Part shown: positions 44,131-52,377 of the stretch, in pieces
How the letters are laid out: each line of letters begins with the position of its first letter
Position numbering within the stretch: the first letter of the stretch is position 1
Assembly: GCA_018268715.1 (NCBI GenBank)
Contig: JAFDVZ010000015.1
Span: 226,635-290,634, forward strand
Direction of reading: 5' to 3'
Source of the DNA: Acidobacteriota bacterium
GTDB taxonomy: Bacteria > Acidobacteriota > Terriglobia > Bryobacterales > Bryobacteraceae
Length of the DNA stretch: 64,000 bases
Notes under the pieces: generated by a model
What the model saw: the letters and a program-made list of their open reading frames with translations, nothing else
What the model was told of the DNA's origin: nothing
The model's database searches: none
Position numbers and translations under genes: made by a program

Positions 44131-46992
44131 TCACCACGAGAACTTCAGGCCGATTTGCAGCAGCCGCGGGTCGAGCGCCGCCGTTTGCGCGAGGCTCGGA
44201 GCGGTGAGGATGGCGCCGGTCGTGTCCACGGTGGCGGTGGTGTTGTAGCCGGTCACGTTCGAGTGGTTGAACAGATTCCACGCTTCGGCGAAGAACTCCG
44301 GCTTGTAGCGCTCGCGGATGGGGAAGATCCGCGAGTAGCGGGCGTCCATCTGCCCGATCCGCTGGCCGCGAACCGTATTTCTACCGATGTAGAGCGGCCG
44401 CTGCTGCGAGGTGGGAATCTGCGGATCGCCGTTCAGGTTGCGATTGGATCCGATGTTGAACACGTCGCCGCTGGAGGCGACGAACATCAGCGCCAACTGG
44501 TTGTTGCTTGCGATGTAACTCAGCACCTTGTTGTCGAACTTGAAGGTCGGATTCAACACGGCCGTGGCTGAGAGGGCGTGGCGCCGGTCGGAGAACGAGT
44601 TGGAGCGGTCGCGGCGGCGGTTGGTGGGATCGGACAGCCAGTTGGTGGTGCTCGAGTCGATGATGTTCTGTTCCGGAGCGTCGTCGATGGCGTGGGACCA
44701 GGTGTAGGTGGCGAACCATTCGTAGCCCTGGGCGAAGCGACGGCGAACCGAGATGTTCAGGCCACTGTAGTTCGAGTTGGCGCCAGACTCGTTCATGATG
44801 ATGGAGTTGAAGCGCGTGTCGATGCGGCCCGATCCGAATGCCGGGCGGCCGTCGGCCAGATAAGTCCCGTTCGGAATCAGGTTGATGTTTCGGTAAATGG
44901 GGATGTGCGTGCCTTTGGTGAACAGGTAGGTCGCGGTGAGTCCCATGTTGGAGGTGAGTTCCCGGCTGACCTGGAAGTTCGCGTTGGTGGAATAGAGCGT
45001 GCGGAAATCCGGGGAGACCGTGGTGACGTCCTGAACCGGCAGGTTGTAGCCGGTGGGCAGCGCGGTGAGAATGTTCGGGAAGGCCGGGGCGAATGCGGAG
45101 CTTCCGGCGACGCTCAGGTTGAAGTACTGAGGCTGGCCGTTGTTTAGCAACGCGCGCTGGTAGGTGTTGGTCTGCGGAGGATCGTAGAATACGCCGCCGT
45201 TGGCGCGGACCACGGTCTTCTGATCGCGGCCGAGGGCGTAGGAAACGCCCAGGCGAGGGCCAAAGTTGTTCTTGTCGACGGCGAACTTCTGGGATGTCGC
45301 GACCGGCGAACTCGGGTTGGCGTCGGGAACCTTGTACACGTCGTAGCGAACCCCATAGGTGACTGTCAGATTCGGGCGCAGCTTCCAGTTATCCTGCACA
45401 TAGAAGCTCGAAAACAGCGAGTTATAGTTCAACTGGGGCGTGCCGAAGCTCTGAGCGTAGGTGGTGTAGGCCTTGGGACGGGCGCCGCTTTTGGCGTCCA
45501 GGTAGTCCTGGATGGAGCCGAACGTGTAGCGGGCGAACGTCTGGTACGTGTTCTCGTCCCACACCTGGCGGATGTCCGCGCCGAACTTATAGCTGTGCGT
45601 GCCGCGCACATAAGTCAGGTTTTCGGAGTATTCGGGGGTCCGTTCCGTGAAAACATAACCGGTCTGATCGGATCCGCCGAAGTTGATGACGCCGGAGATG
45701 TTGATCACGGGTTGAGGGCCGGTGAAGTCCGCCGCCACCTGGCGCTGGTAACGCTTGGGCAGCTGGAAGCGGAATTCGTTGACGACGGACGGACCGAAGG
45801 TCGAAATCAACTGAGTGGCGAAGGCGGGGGCGCGGTCCTTGAATAGATAGGTCTGAGTGGCCACGGTGAGTCCGCCGCCGTTGTTATAGGGCGACTCGTT
45901 GCGGAAGTAACTATAGCGCGCCGACAGCCGGTGGTTCTGAGTGATCTGCCAGTCGCCCTTGCCGAGCACAAAGTAGACGTTCTGTCCGAACGGGATGGCG
46001 TTGGCGTAATTGGAGGGCAGGCCGAGGGCGGCGAGATTGGCCGGCGTGACGGTGACGAACGAGGGCATGTCGCGCTTAATGTGTTCGAACGAGCCGAACC
46101 AGAACAGCTTGTCCTTGATGATCGCGCCGCCGGCGTCCACAAAGGGCGCGTTGACGTTCTGCTCAGGCTTCGCGGCGGTGCGGGCGAGCAGCGTGCTGCG
46201 GGCCACCATGTCGGTGCGGCGGAACAGATAGGCCGCCTCGCCGTGAAACGCGTTGGAGCCGGACTTGGTGATGGCGTTGAAAACGGTGCCCACGGTGTTG
46301 CCGAATTCGGGCGCAAAGCCGTTGTTCACCTGCTGCACTTCAGCGATGTAGGTGTTTGAGATGGGGAGCAGGCGGATGCCGGAACGGTCGCTCTGGGTGT
46401 TGTTGCCGCCGTCCAACTGGTAGTTGATGCGATCGGTGAAACCGTTGGCGTTCACCTTGCGCGGGACGCCGAATTCGACATTGGGGTGGCCGCTGACGTT
46501 GGGCTGCACCAGGATGAAATTGTAGTTATTGCGGGAAACCAGCGGAAGGTTCTCAATCTGGTTGTTGCTGAGATTGAACCCGAGGTCCGTGCGGCCCGGT
46601 TCGATGACGGGGGCCGTGGCGCCGACTTCAACCTGCACGACGTCGCCGCTGACGGAGAGATTGGCGTTGACGGTCGCCGTTGCGCCCGCGGTCAGTTCCA
46701 CGGCGTTGGCGACGAACGGCCGAAAGCCGGGCGCGCTGGCCGTTACTGTGTATCGTCCCAGCGGAAGCACGGTGAATCGAAAAAATCCGCTCGCGTCCGA
46801 GTCCGAGGAGCGGGCGTAGCCGGTGTTCTGGTTCTTGATCTCGATTTTCGCGTTCGGAACGACGGCTCCGCTGGGGTCCACCACCGTCCCCTCAATCTGG
46901 CCGTTAATGGCGGAGGCCTGGGGGAAGGCTGGAACGGCCAGGGCAAAGGCGATCAAAGCAATCAGGAGATACCTCAATCGATGAAGCTTCAT
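44131..46992 (-). CDS. Oar-like TonB-dependent receptor with carboxypeptidase-regulatory domain
   Basis: 953-residue outer-membrane receptor. Signal peptide 1-27, then a carboxypeptidase-regulatory/Cna_B-like beta-sandwich (about 30-110, IEGTVVDPSGAVVPNAKIEIKN). Next comes a plug-like region (about 120-240, with QLDGGNNTQSDRSG) and a long beta-barrel ending with the aromatic IGLKFSW expected for BamA recognition. This group (Oar, of myxobacterial adhesion fame) is expanded in Acidobacteria. It may import a large substrate or export a signal. The upstream ADOP permease gene ends 41 bases before its start, so they may be co-transcribed. No siderophore or sugar-specific partner is nearby, so the ligand is unknown. 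Confidence 0.9.
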   Translation of the reverse strand: MKLHRLRYLLIALIAFALAVPAFPQASAINGQIEGTVVDPSGAVVPNAKIEIKNQNTGYARSSDSDASGFFRFTVLPLGRYTVTASAPGFRPFVANAVELTAGATATVNANLSVSGDVVQVEVGATAPVIEPGRTDLGFNLSNNQIENLPLVSRNNYNFILVQPNVSGHPNVEFGVPRKVNANGFTDRINYQLDGGNNTQSDRSGIRLLPISNTYIAEVQQVNNGFAPEFGNTVGTVFNAITKSGSNAFHGEAAYLFRRTDMVARSTLLARTAAKPEQNVNAPFVDAGGAIIKDKLFWFGSFEHIKRDMPSFVTVTPANLAALGLPSNYANAIPFGQNVYFVLGKGDWQITQNHRLSARYSYFRNESPYNNGGGLTVATQTYLFKDRAPAFATQLISTFGPSVVNEFRFQLPKRYQRQVAADFTGPQPVINISGVINFGGSDQTGYVFTERTPEYSENLTYVRGTHSYKFGADIRQVWDENTYQTFARYTFGSIQDYLDAKSGARPKAYTTYAQSFGTPQLNYNSLFSSFYVQDNWKLRPNLTVTYGVRYDVYKVPDANPSSPVATSQKFAVDKNNFGPRLGVSYALGRDQKTVVRANGGVFYDPPQTNTYQRALLNNGQPQYFNLSVAGSSAFAPAFPNILTALPTGYNLPVQDVTTVSPDFRTLYSTNANFQVSRELTSNMGLTATYLFTKGTHIPIYRNINLIPNGTYLADGRPAFGSGRIDTRFNSIIMNESGANSNYSGLNISVRRRFAQGYEWFATYTWSHAIDDAPEQNIIDSSTTNWLSDPTNRRRDRSNSFSDRRHALSATAVLNPTFKFDNKVLSYIASNNQLALMFVASSGDVFNIGSNRNLNGDPQIPTSQQRPLYIGRNTVRGQRIGQMDARYSRIFPIRERYKPEFFAEAWNLFNHSNVTGYNTTATVDTTGAILTAPSLAQTAALDPRLLQIGLKFSW

Positions 46993-47033
46993 GAGGCATT
47001 AGACGGCTTCCGGGGACGGAGGATTCGGAAAAG

Positions 47034-49445
47034 CTACTCATAACGAAGCGAGACGACCGGGCTGGTGCGGGCCGCGCGAATGGCGGGCGCCAGCGTGGCG
47101 ACAAGCGCCACCGACGCCAGCAGCGCGGCCATTGCGATGACCGCCGCGGGGCTTACGGCGCTGACTCCGTACAGCGTCGCGGACAACAGGCGGTTCACCA
47201 CCAGACCCGCCGCCGCTCCCGCCGCGATGCCGATTCCAGCCAGGCGCAATCCGCCGGCGAGCACCATTCGAACGACATCGGAAAAGCGCGCCCCCAGCGC
47301 CATGCGGATTCCGATCTCGCGGGTCCGTTCGGTGACCACGTAGGAGATGACGCCGTAGATTCCCAGGGATGCGAGCACCAGGGCGGTGAAGGCGAAGGCT
47401 CCCACTACCGAAATGGCGAGCTTCGTTCCAGCCTGTGACCCGGAAACGACCTCGTCCATGGTTCGGATGTTGTACACCGGTTGGTCCTTGTCGACCGAGT
47501 ACACGGCGGTTTTGGCGGAATTGACGATGGCTTCCGGTGTGGGGTGGCGGATGACGTAACGGACCTGCGGCTCCGGTTGCTGGCGGAAGGCCGTGTAGAT
47601 AATGGGCTCGGGCTGCTTGTCGAGGCCGTCATTGCGGATGTCGCCGACCACGCCGACCACTTCGAAGGCGACGCGTCCCAGTCGAATCTTGCGGCCGATG
47701 GGATTGGTTCCGTCCTCCCAGTAGCGTCGCACCGTGGCGGCGTCGACGACGACGACGGGCGGGCGCTCCGACGTGTCGGCCGGCGTAAAGGCGCGACCGC
47801 TCAGCACGGGAATTCCCATGGTGGCGAAATAGTCTTCGCTGACAGACCGGTAGTGGGCGGACGGACGCTGGCCGGAGTCGGGCAGCGGCTTTCCGTCGAT
47901 GGTGAAGTCGGTCTTGTGGTCCTCCGCGTCCATGGGCAGCGAGCAAGTGACGCCCGCCGAGCGGACGCCTGGAATGGCGGCCAGGTTGGCGAGAACCTGG
48001 GAGTGGAAACGCGCCATCTCCGCATCGGTGCGATAGCGGGAATCGGTGGGCAGTTCGGTCTCCATGACGAGCAGGTGGTCGGAGGCGAAGCCCGGCTGAA
48101 CGCGGCGCAGGTTCCAGAAACTCTGGATGACGAGTGTAGCGGCGACCAGGAGAACGAGAGCGACGGCCACTTCGGCCACCACCAATCCGTCGCGCAGGGT
48201 GCGAGTGCGCACCGGCGCCGATCCGCGCGAGCCGCGGAGGATCGATCCGAGGCCTGAACGGGCGGCGACCAGGGCGGGCGCGAGTCCAAACAGAACGCCG
48301 GACAGCACGGCGGCGGCCGCGGTGAAACAGAGCACGGCTCCGTCGATGACGATTTGCGGGCGCAGATAGTCGGCATTCGAGGCCGGCATGCGGAGCGTCT
48401 GCGGGACGATTCGATTGAGGATGTCGACGCCCCACACCGCGAGCAGCAGCCCCGCCAAGCCGCCCAGCAGGCCGAGGACAACCGATTCGGTGAGGAATTG
48501 GCGCACCAGGGTTCCCGGAGCCGCGCCGAGTGCGACACGGACGGCGACATCGCGTTCACGGCCGGCGGCGCGGGCCAGCATCAGGTTCGCCAGGTTGGTG
48601 CAGGCGATCAACAGGACCAGGCCGACCGCGGCGAGCAGCAGTAATAATGCGGGACGGGTCCGGGCGGAGATCCAGTCCTGGAACGGAAGGACATAGGCGC
48701 TCCAATCCTTCATCCGCGGCGTCTTTTCGGCGATGCGGCGCTCGATGGCGTCCAACTCGGCGGACGCCTGCTTCCAGGTGACTCCGGGATTCAGGCGCGC
48801 CAGCATGGCGAGGTTCTTCTCCATGCGGTTGCGGCCGCGCAGGTCCGCGTCGGACCAGGGAGCATAGAAGTCGGAGGGGATCGGCATCCAGGCGCCGGGC
48901 GGAAGGACGCCGATGATGGTGTAGGCGATGCCATCGGCCTGAACGCTGCGTCCCACGACCCGCGGGTCCGCGCCGAACCACTTTCGCCAGGCTGTGTTGG
49001 ATATGACGGCGACGCGGTCCTTCCATCCTTCGCCTTGAGCGAAGTCCCGGCCGAGCGCCGGTTTGATGCCGAGCATCGAAAACAGATTCGTGGAGACGCG
49101 CATTCCGGGAATCTGTTGCGGTTCGCCGAAGCCATTGATGGTGGCGGAGCCTGTCTCGATGACGGCGACCGCCGCGAGCGTTGTGGCTTGCTCCTTGAAA
49201 TCGATGACGTCCGGACCGGACGGGTTGATTCGGCTCCAGCCTTGGGCGGCGCTCTTTTCCCAGACGATGCCGACCCGATCGGCGGCGGCGTAGGGCATGG
49301 GCCGCACCAACACCGCGTTGACGACACTGAAGATAGCCGAGTTGGCGCCGATGCCGAGCGCGAGGGCGGAGATCGCCACCGCCGCGAATCCGGGATTGCG
49401 CCGCATCAGACGGAAGGCGTAGCGAACGTCGTCGGCCAGGTTCAT
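47034..49445 (-). CDS. ABC-type permease of the acidobacterial duplicated (ADOP) family
   Basis: 803-residue inner-membrane protein built as a repeat of two MacB_PCD-FtsX units. The N-terminal anchor (about 15-45, AISALALGIGANSAIFSVVN) is followed by a MacB-like periplasmic domain and four-helix FtsX block (about 270-400, RERDVAVRVALGAAPG). A second pair of the same order ends with VLASLGIYGVISYVV and TERTREIGIRMALGA near the C-terminus. There is no ATPase domain; such permeases lack an adjacent ATPase gene here too. They probably work with MacB-like ATPases encoded elsewhere, possibly in peptide or lipid export. The start at 49445 (MNLADDVRYAFRLM) is family-typical; an open frame reaching 50465 overlaps a gene on the other strand and is rejected. 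Confidence 0.9.
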   Translation of the reverse strand: MNLADDVRYAFRLMRRNPGFAAVAISALALGIGANSAIFSVVNAVLVRPMPYAAADRVGIVWEKSAAQGWSRINPSGPDVIDFKEQATTLAAVAVIETGSATINGFGEPQQIPGMRVSTNLFSMLGIKPALGRDFAQGEGWKDRVAVISNTAWRKWFGADPRVVGRSVQADGIAYTIIGVLPPGAWMPIPSDFYAPWSDADLRGRNRMEKNLAMLARLNPGVTWKQASAELDAIERRIAEKTPRMKDWSAYVLPFQDWISARTRPALLLLLAAVGLVLLIACTNLANLMLARAAGRERDVAVRVALGAAPGTLVRQFLTESVVLGLLGGLAGLLLAVWGVDILNRIVPQTLRMPASNADYLRPQIVIDGAVLCFTAAAAVLSGVLFGLAPALVAARSGLGSILRGSRGSAPVRTRTLRDGLVVAEVAVALVLLVAATLVIQSFWNLRRVQPGFASDHLLVMETELPTDSRYRTDAEMARFHSQVLANLAAIPGVRSAGVTCSLPMDAEDHKTDFTIDGKPLPDSGQRPSAHYRSVSEDYFATMGIPVLSGRAFTPADTSERPPVVVVDAATVRRYWEDGTNPIGRKIRLGRVAFEVVGVVGDIRNDGLDKQPEPIIYTAFRQQPEPQVRYVIRHPTPEAIVNSAKTAVYSVDKDQPVYNIRTMDEVVSGSQAGTKLAISVVGAFAFTALVLASLGIYGVISYVVTERTREIGIRMALGARFSDVVRMVLAGGLRLAGIGIAAGAAAGLVVNRLLSATLYGVSAVSPAAVIAMAALLASVALVATLAPAIRAARTSPVVSLRYE

Positions 49446-49688
49446 GCCAACGTAGGGGCACGCCGGATACCACTCGTCAACGGGCTTTTTTGAGCGCCTT
49501 TCGGCGCGGTGGTGTCCGGATTCGGGATTCGCGCGGACGCGGCCGCACACTCGCGCGGCGTTTCGGAATGGTGAATTTATTGAGGGCCGCGTCCGAGCGC
49601 CACACATTATCGCGGGAAGATATTGTAGGCCCGGCGCCGGCTGTGGAATCCTGATCGTTGGACCACACAGATTCCCGGGAGAATGACC

Positions 49689-50531
49689 ATGGCCTGCAGC
49701 CCTGATGTATTGACCAAAGTTCCATTGTTCGCGCTGCTCGACGAGGAGGAGACCGGCGTACTGGCGACGCAGGTCGAGTTGAAACAGTATTCGGCCAGGC
49801 AGCGCATCTACAAGATGGGCGATACAGGCGGCCAGGCGTATGTGCTGGTGTCGGGCGGAGTGCGCGTCACTACAGTGGACGAGGACGGGCAGGAGGTGGT
49901 GGTGGACGAGCCGTCGCCGGGGGAATTTTTCGGTTTCGCCTCGATGCTGGACGGCGCGGATCACCAGACGACGGCGACGGCGCTCGAGGAAACCGTCTGC
50001 ATTGAGGTGGATCGCGACGACATCGCGGTGCTGCTGCAACGGAAGCCGATGGCGGGCATGGACATGCTCAGCGTGTTGGGCAGGCAGTTTCACGCTTCCC
50101 AGCAACTGGTTCGCGTCCGTTCGATGCGGAATCCGAACGACGTGATCCAGGAAGAGTCGACCCTGGGTGAGCGGGTGGCCGACGGCGTGGCGCACTTTGG
50201 CGGGTCGTGGGGGTTCATCATCGCGTTCGCCGTGGTGCTGGTGGTCTACACCTGGACCAACGTCGTGCTGGGAAAGGGCGCGTGGGATCCCTATCCCTTC
50301 ATCCTGTTGAACCTGTTCCTGTCGATGCTGGCCGCTGTGCAGGCGCCGATCATCATGATGAGCCAGAACCGTCAGGACGCCAAGGATCGGCTGCGCGCCG
50401 ATCTCGACTATGCGGTGAACCGGCGCGCGGAGAGCGAGATTCAGGGGTTGAGCAAGAAACTCCACTTGCTTGGCGACAAGATCGACGACATCGAGGAGTT
50501 TCTACGCCTTACGCACCGGTCCGACGCCTAG
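49689..50531 (+). CDS. cNMP-binding domain fused to DUF1003 membrane domain
   Basis: 280-residue protein joining a cyclic-nucleotide-binding fold (1-125; YVLVSGGVRVTTVDEDGQ, PGEFFGFASML) to a DUF1003 domain (about 160-255; HFGGSWGFIIAF, WDPYPFILLNLFLSMLAAVQAP, MMSQNRQDAKDR). DUF1003 supplies two membrane helices and a conserved cytoplasmic loop. A coiled C-terminal tail (LSKKLHLLGDKIDDIEE) follows. The combination suggests a membrane protein whose state is set by a cyclic nucleotide or similar ligand. ATG 49689 gives the best Shine-Dalgarno spacing (GGGAG 8 bases upstream) over ATG 49683. The effect on ion flux or signalling is unknown. Confidence 0.85.
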   Translation: MACSPDVLTKVPLFALLDEEETGVLATQVELKQYSARQRIYKMGDTGGQAYVLVSGGVRVTTVDEDGQEVVVDEPSPGEFFGFASMLDGADHQTTATALEETVCIEVDRDDIAVLLQRKPMAGMDMLSVLGRQFHASQQLVRVRSMRNPNDVIQEESTLGERVADGVAHFGGSWGFIIAFAVVLVVYTWTNVVLGKGAWDPYPFILLNLFLSMLAAVQAPIIMMSQNRQDAKDRLRADLDYAVNRRAESEIQGLSKKLHLLGDKIDDIEEFLRLTHRSDA

Positions 50532-50546
50532 GTCAGCGACCGGCGG

Positions 50547-50963
50547 CTAGGCGACCTTCCGTCCCGAGGCGGATTCGATGTGTTGGGCAATCTTGGTGTC
50601 CAGCCCGATAATGTGGTTCTTGAGCCAGTCGTTGAGGAACTGCATGGTGGAGACCGTGATCGCCGCCTGGCCGGCGGACAGGCCATCCTTCAGCCCCTTG
50701 GCCTGGCGAATGAACTTGTCGTGTTCGGCCTTGTGCTGGGCGTATTGAGGAAACTTGTACTTCTGCATCAACTGCTCTTCTTCCCGGAAGTGCGTCTGGG
50801 TGTAGTCGATCAGGGCGTCCAACGTCGTCCCGATCACTTGCCGTCCCGCACCGCGCAACATGGCGGCGTGCAGTTCATCGGCGGCGTGGAACAGCCCCTT
50901 GTGCTGCTCGTCGATGACCGCATTTCGCACCGAATACATTTCTTGCCAGGTAAACATGCCCAT
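50547..50963 (-). CDS. Bacteriohemerythrin
   Basis: 138-residue four-helix protein that binds oxygen (or nitric oxide) with a non-heme di-iron centre. Ligand sites are present in order: IDEQHKGLF, THFREEEQLM, QHKAEHDKF and NHIIGLDTK, matching the HExxE-type hemerythrin pattern with a complete set of His/Glu/Asp ligands. The opening WQEMYSVRNAVIDEQH is typical. ATG at 50963 or 50957 both possible (M-G-M-F); neither has a strong ribosome site. It is convergent with the DUF1003 gene, only 15 bases from its stop. Oxygen sensing or storage in a soil bacterium is the likely role. Confidence 0.92.
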   Translation of the reverse strand: MGMFTWQEMYSVRNAVIDEQHKGLFHAADELHAAMLRGAGRQVIGTTLDALIDYTQTHFREEEQLMQKYKFPQYAQHKAEHDKFIRQAKGLKDGLSAGQAAITVSTMQFLNDWLKNHIIGLDTKIAQHIESASGRKVA

Positions 50964-51083
50964 GAGGTAACGTATCGGCCGCTGGCCGGCGGCTATTACT
51001 CTTTCGCCAGACGCCGGTGAACGGGGCCGTTTCGCCGCATGCCGGCGCCGGGACGCCTTTCGCCGGAATATCGCTTGCGAGTG

Positions 51084-51845
51084 ATGAATCCCGATGTCAT
51101 ACTGCCCCAAATGACACCCCAGACAGCACCTGAATCGACCATGAGCCTGCCTGCCCGAATTGCCGGCGTGTTGATGGAGCCGGGGAAGGCTTTTGCGGAT
51201 ATCGCCGCGCGCCCAACGGGGTGGTGGCTTCCAATGGTCCTCGTGATTGTGACCAGCCTCGTTTTCGTTAACCTCTATTCCCAGCGAGTGGGGTGGGAGC
51301 GGATGATGCGGCACGAGTTGGAGACCAGTTCCCGGACCCAGCAGATGTCGGCGGAGCAGCGGGAGGCCGCTCTGACGCAGATGGTGAAGTTCACGGGCAT
51401 TGTGAGCTACGTCGGTCCGCTGGTGGGCACTCCGCTCAGTTTCCTGGCGATGGCGGGAGTTCTGATGCTGATGATGAATAGCGTGATGGGGGGGCAGTCG
51501 AGCTACAAGCAGAGTTTATCCGTTGTCTCGTATAGCATGCTGCCGTCGGTGATCTCGGGGATATTGGCCATCGTGGTGATGTTCATCAAGAGTCCCGACG
51601 AGTTTGACATACGAAACCCCCTGGCGTTCAACGCGGGGGCATTGGTCGGCTCAGAAGCGCCGAAGTGGCTGACCGCTCTCGCCACTTCATTCGACCTGTT
51701 CACCTTCTGGATGATCGGGCTGATGGCCATCGGATTTGCGGCCACCTCGCGCAAGATGACCGTCGGCAAGGCTCTGACGGGCATCGTGACGCTATGGGCG
51801 CTAGTGATCGTCTGCAAGGTCGGTTGGACCGCGATGTTCAGTTGA
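51084..51845 (+). CDS. Yip1-domain integral membrane protein
   Basis: About 253-residue membrane protein with five hydrophobic segments (GWWLPMVLVIVTSLVFV first, then three in the middle and a C-terminal pair). The SLPARIAGVLMEPGKAFADIA N-terminal motif is typical of bacterial YIP1 family proteins. Function in bacteria is not established. ATG 51084, 51111 and 51141 are all possible; 51084 chosen for frame length. Its last 45 bases overlap the 3' end of the convergent rsmD gene, so the end of each protein is encoded in the same DNA. Confidence 0.78.
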   Translation: MNPDVILPQMTPQTAPESTMSLPARIAGVLMEPGKAFADIAARPTGWWLPMVLVIVTSLVFVNLYSQRVGWERMMRHELETSSRTQQMSAEQREAALTQMVKFTGIVSYVGPLVGTPLSFLAMAGVLMLMMNSVMGGQSSYKQSLSVVSYSMLPSVISGILAIVVMFIKSPDEFDIRNPLAFNAGALVGSEAPKWLTALATSFDLFTFWMIGLMAIGFAATSRKMTVGKALTGIVTLWALVIVCKVGWTAMFS

Positions 51846-52376
51846 TCGAGCCTCCGCGGCATAGAAGCTGAGGGCGTTGTCGCCCTGCCGGACTGTCCGT
51901 TGGCGGAGTAGACGGCCGTGCTCCGGGCCGGGGTCGAACTTGGCGGAGTGCTGGACAACCACAAGCGCGGGGGCGGCGGCGCCCAGAATCTCGAGCGCGG
52001 CGGCGTACTCGCGCTCGAGCTCGTACGGAGGGTCGAGGAACACAATCCCTTCGCAATATTGCGGAAGAGCCGACGCCACCTTGCCCGAGATGATGTTGGC
52101 CGAATTGAGCAACCCGAGCGAGCCGAGATTTTCGCGCAGCACCGTCAGGGCCGCGCGGCTACGCTCGATGAAGACGGCTCTGCGTGCGCCTCGGCTCAAT
52201 GCTTCAATCCCCACCGCGCCGGTGCCGGCGTAGGCGTCCACGAATACGGCGCCTTCGATGTGGGGCTGGAGAATGTTGAACAGCGACTCGCGAAGGCGGT
52301 CCGGCGTCGGGCGCGTGTCCATTCCCGGAACGCTCTTCAGACGTCGGCTTCGCAGGCTGCCGGCGATGATGCGCAT
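51801..52376 (-). CDS. rsmD: 16S rRNA (guanine966-N2)-methyltransferase RsmD
   Basis: 191-residue SAM-dependent methyltransferase for G966 of 16S rRNA. The SAM-binding stretch FVDAYAGTGAVGIEALSRG and the catalytic/NPPY-like DPPYE (GIVFLDPPYE) are intact, and the N-terminal MRIIAGSLRSRRLKS is typical. It starts one base after the recG stop (TGAGATG), so the two are co-transcribed and coupled. The C-terminus extends past the conserved fold (EARSTEHRGPTDLADDH) into the 3' end of the convergent YIP1 gene, an unusual overlap of 45 bases. Confidence 0.94.
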   Translation of the reverse strand: MRIIAGSLRSRRLKSVPGMDTRPTPDRLRESLFNILQPHIEGAVFVDAYAGTGAVGIEALSRGARRAVFIERSRAALTVLRENLGSLGLLNSANIISGKVASALPQYCEGIVFLDPPYELEREYAAALEILGAAAPALVVVQHSAKFDPGPEHGRLLRQRTVRQGDNALSFYAAEARSTEHRGPTDLADDH

Positions 52377-52377
52377 C

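Noticed and set aside
49485-49512. Hairpin plus six T residues near the ADOP start
   Set aside because: The T-run lies 5' of the stem on the plus strand and would be A-rich after the stem on the minus strand, so it is not a terminator in either direction.
49446-50465. N-terminal extension of the ADOP permease frame
   Set aside because: The open frame continues upstream of 49445 but overlaps the cNMP-DUF1003 gene on the opposite strand, and the family-typical N-terminus (MNLADDVRYAFRLM) starts at 49445.
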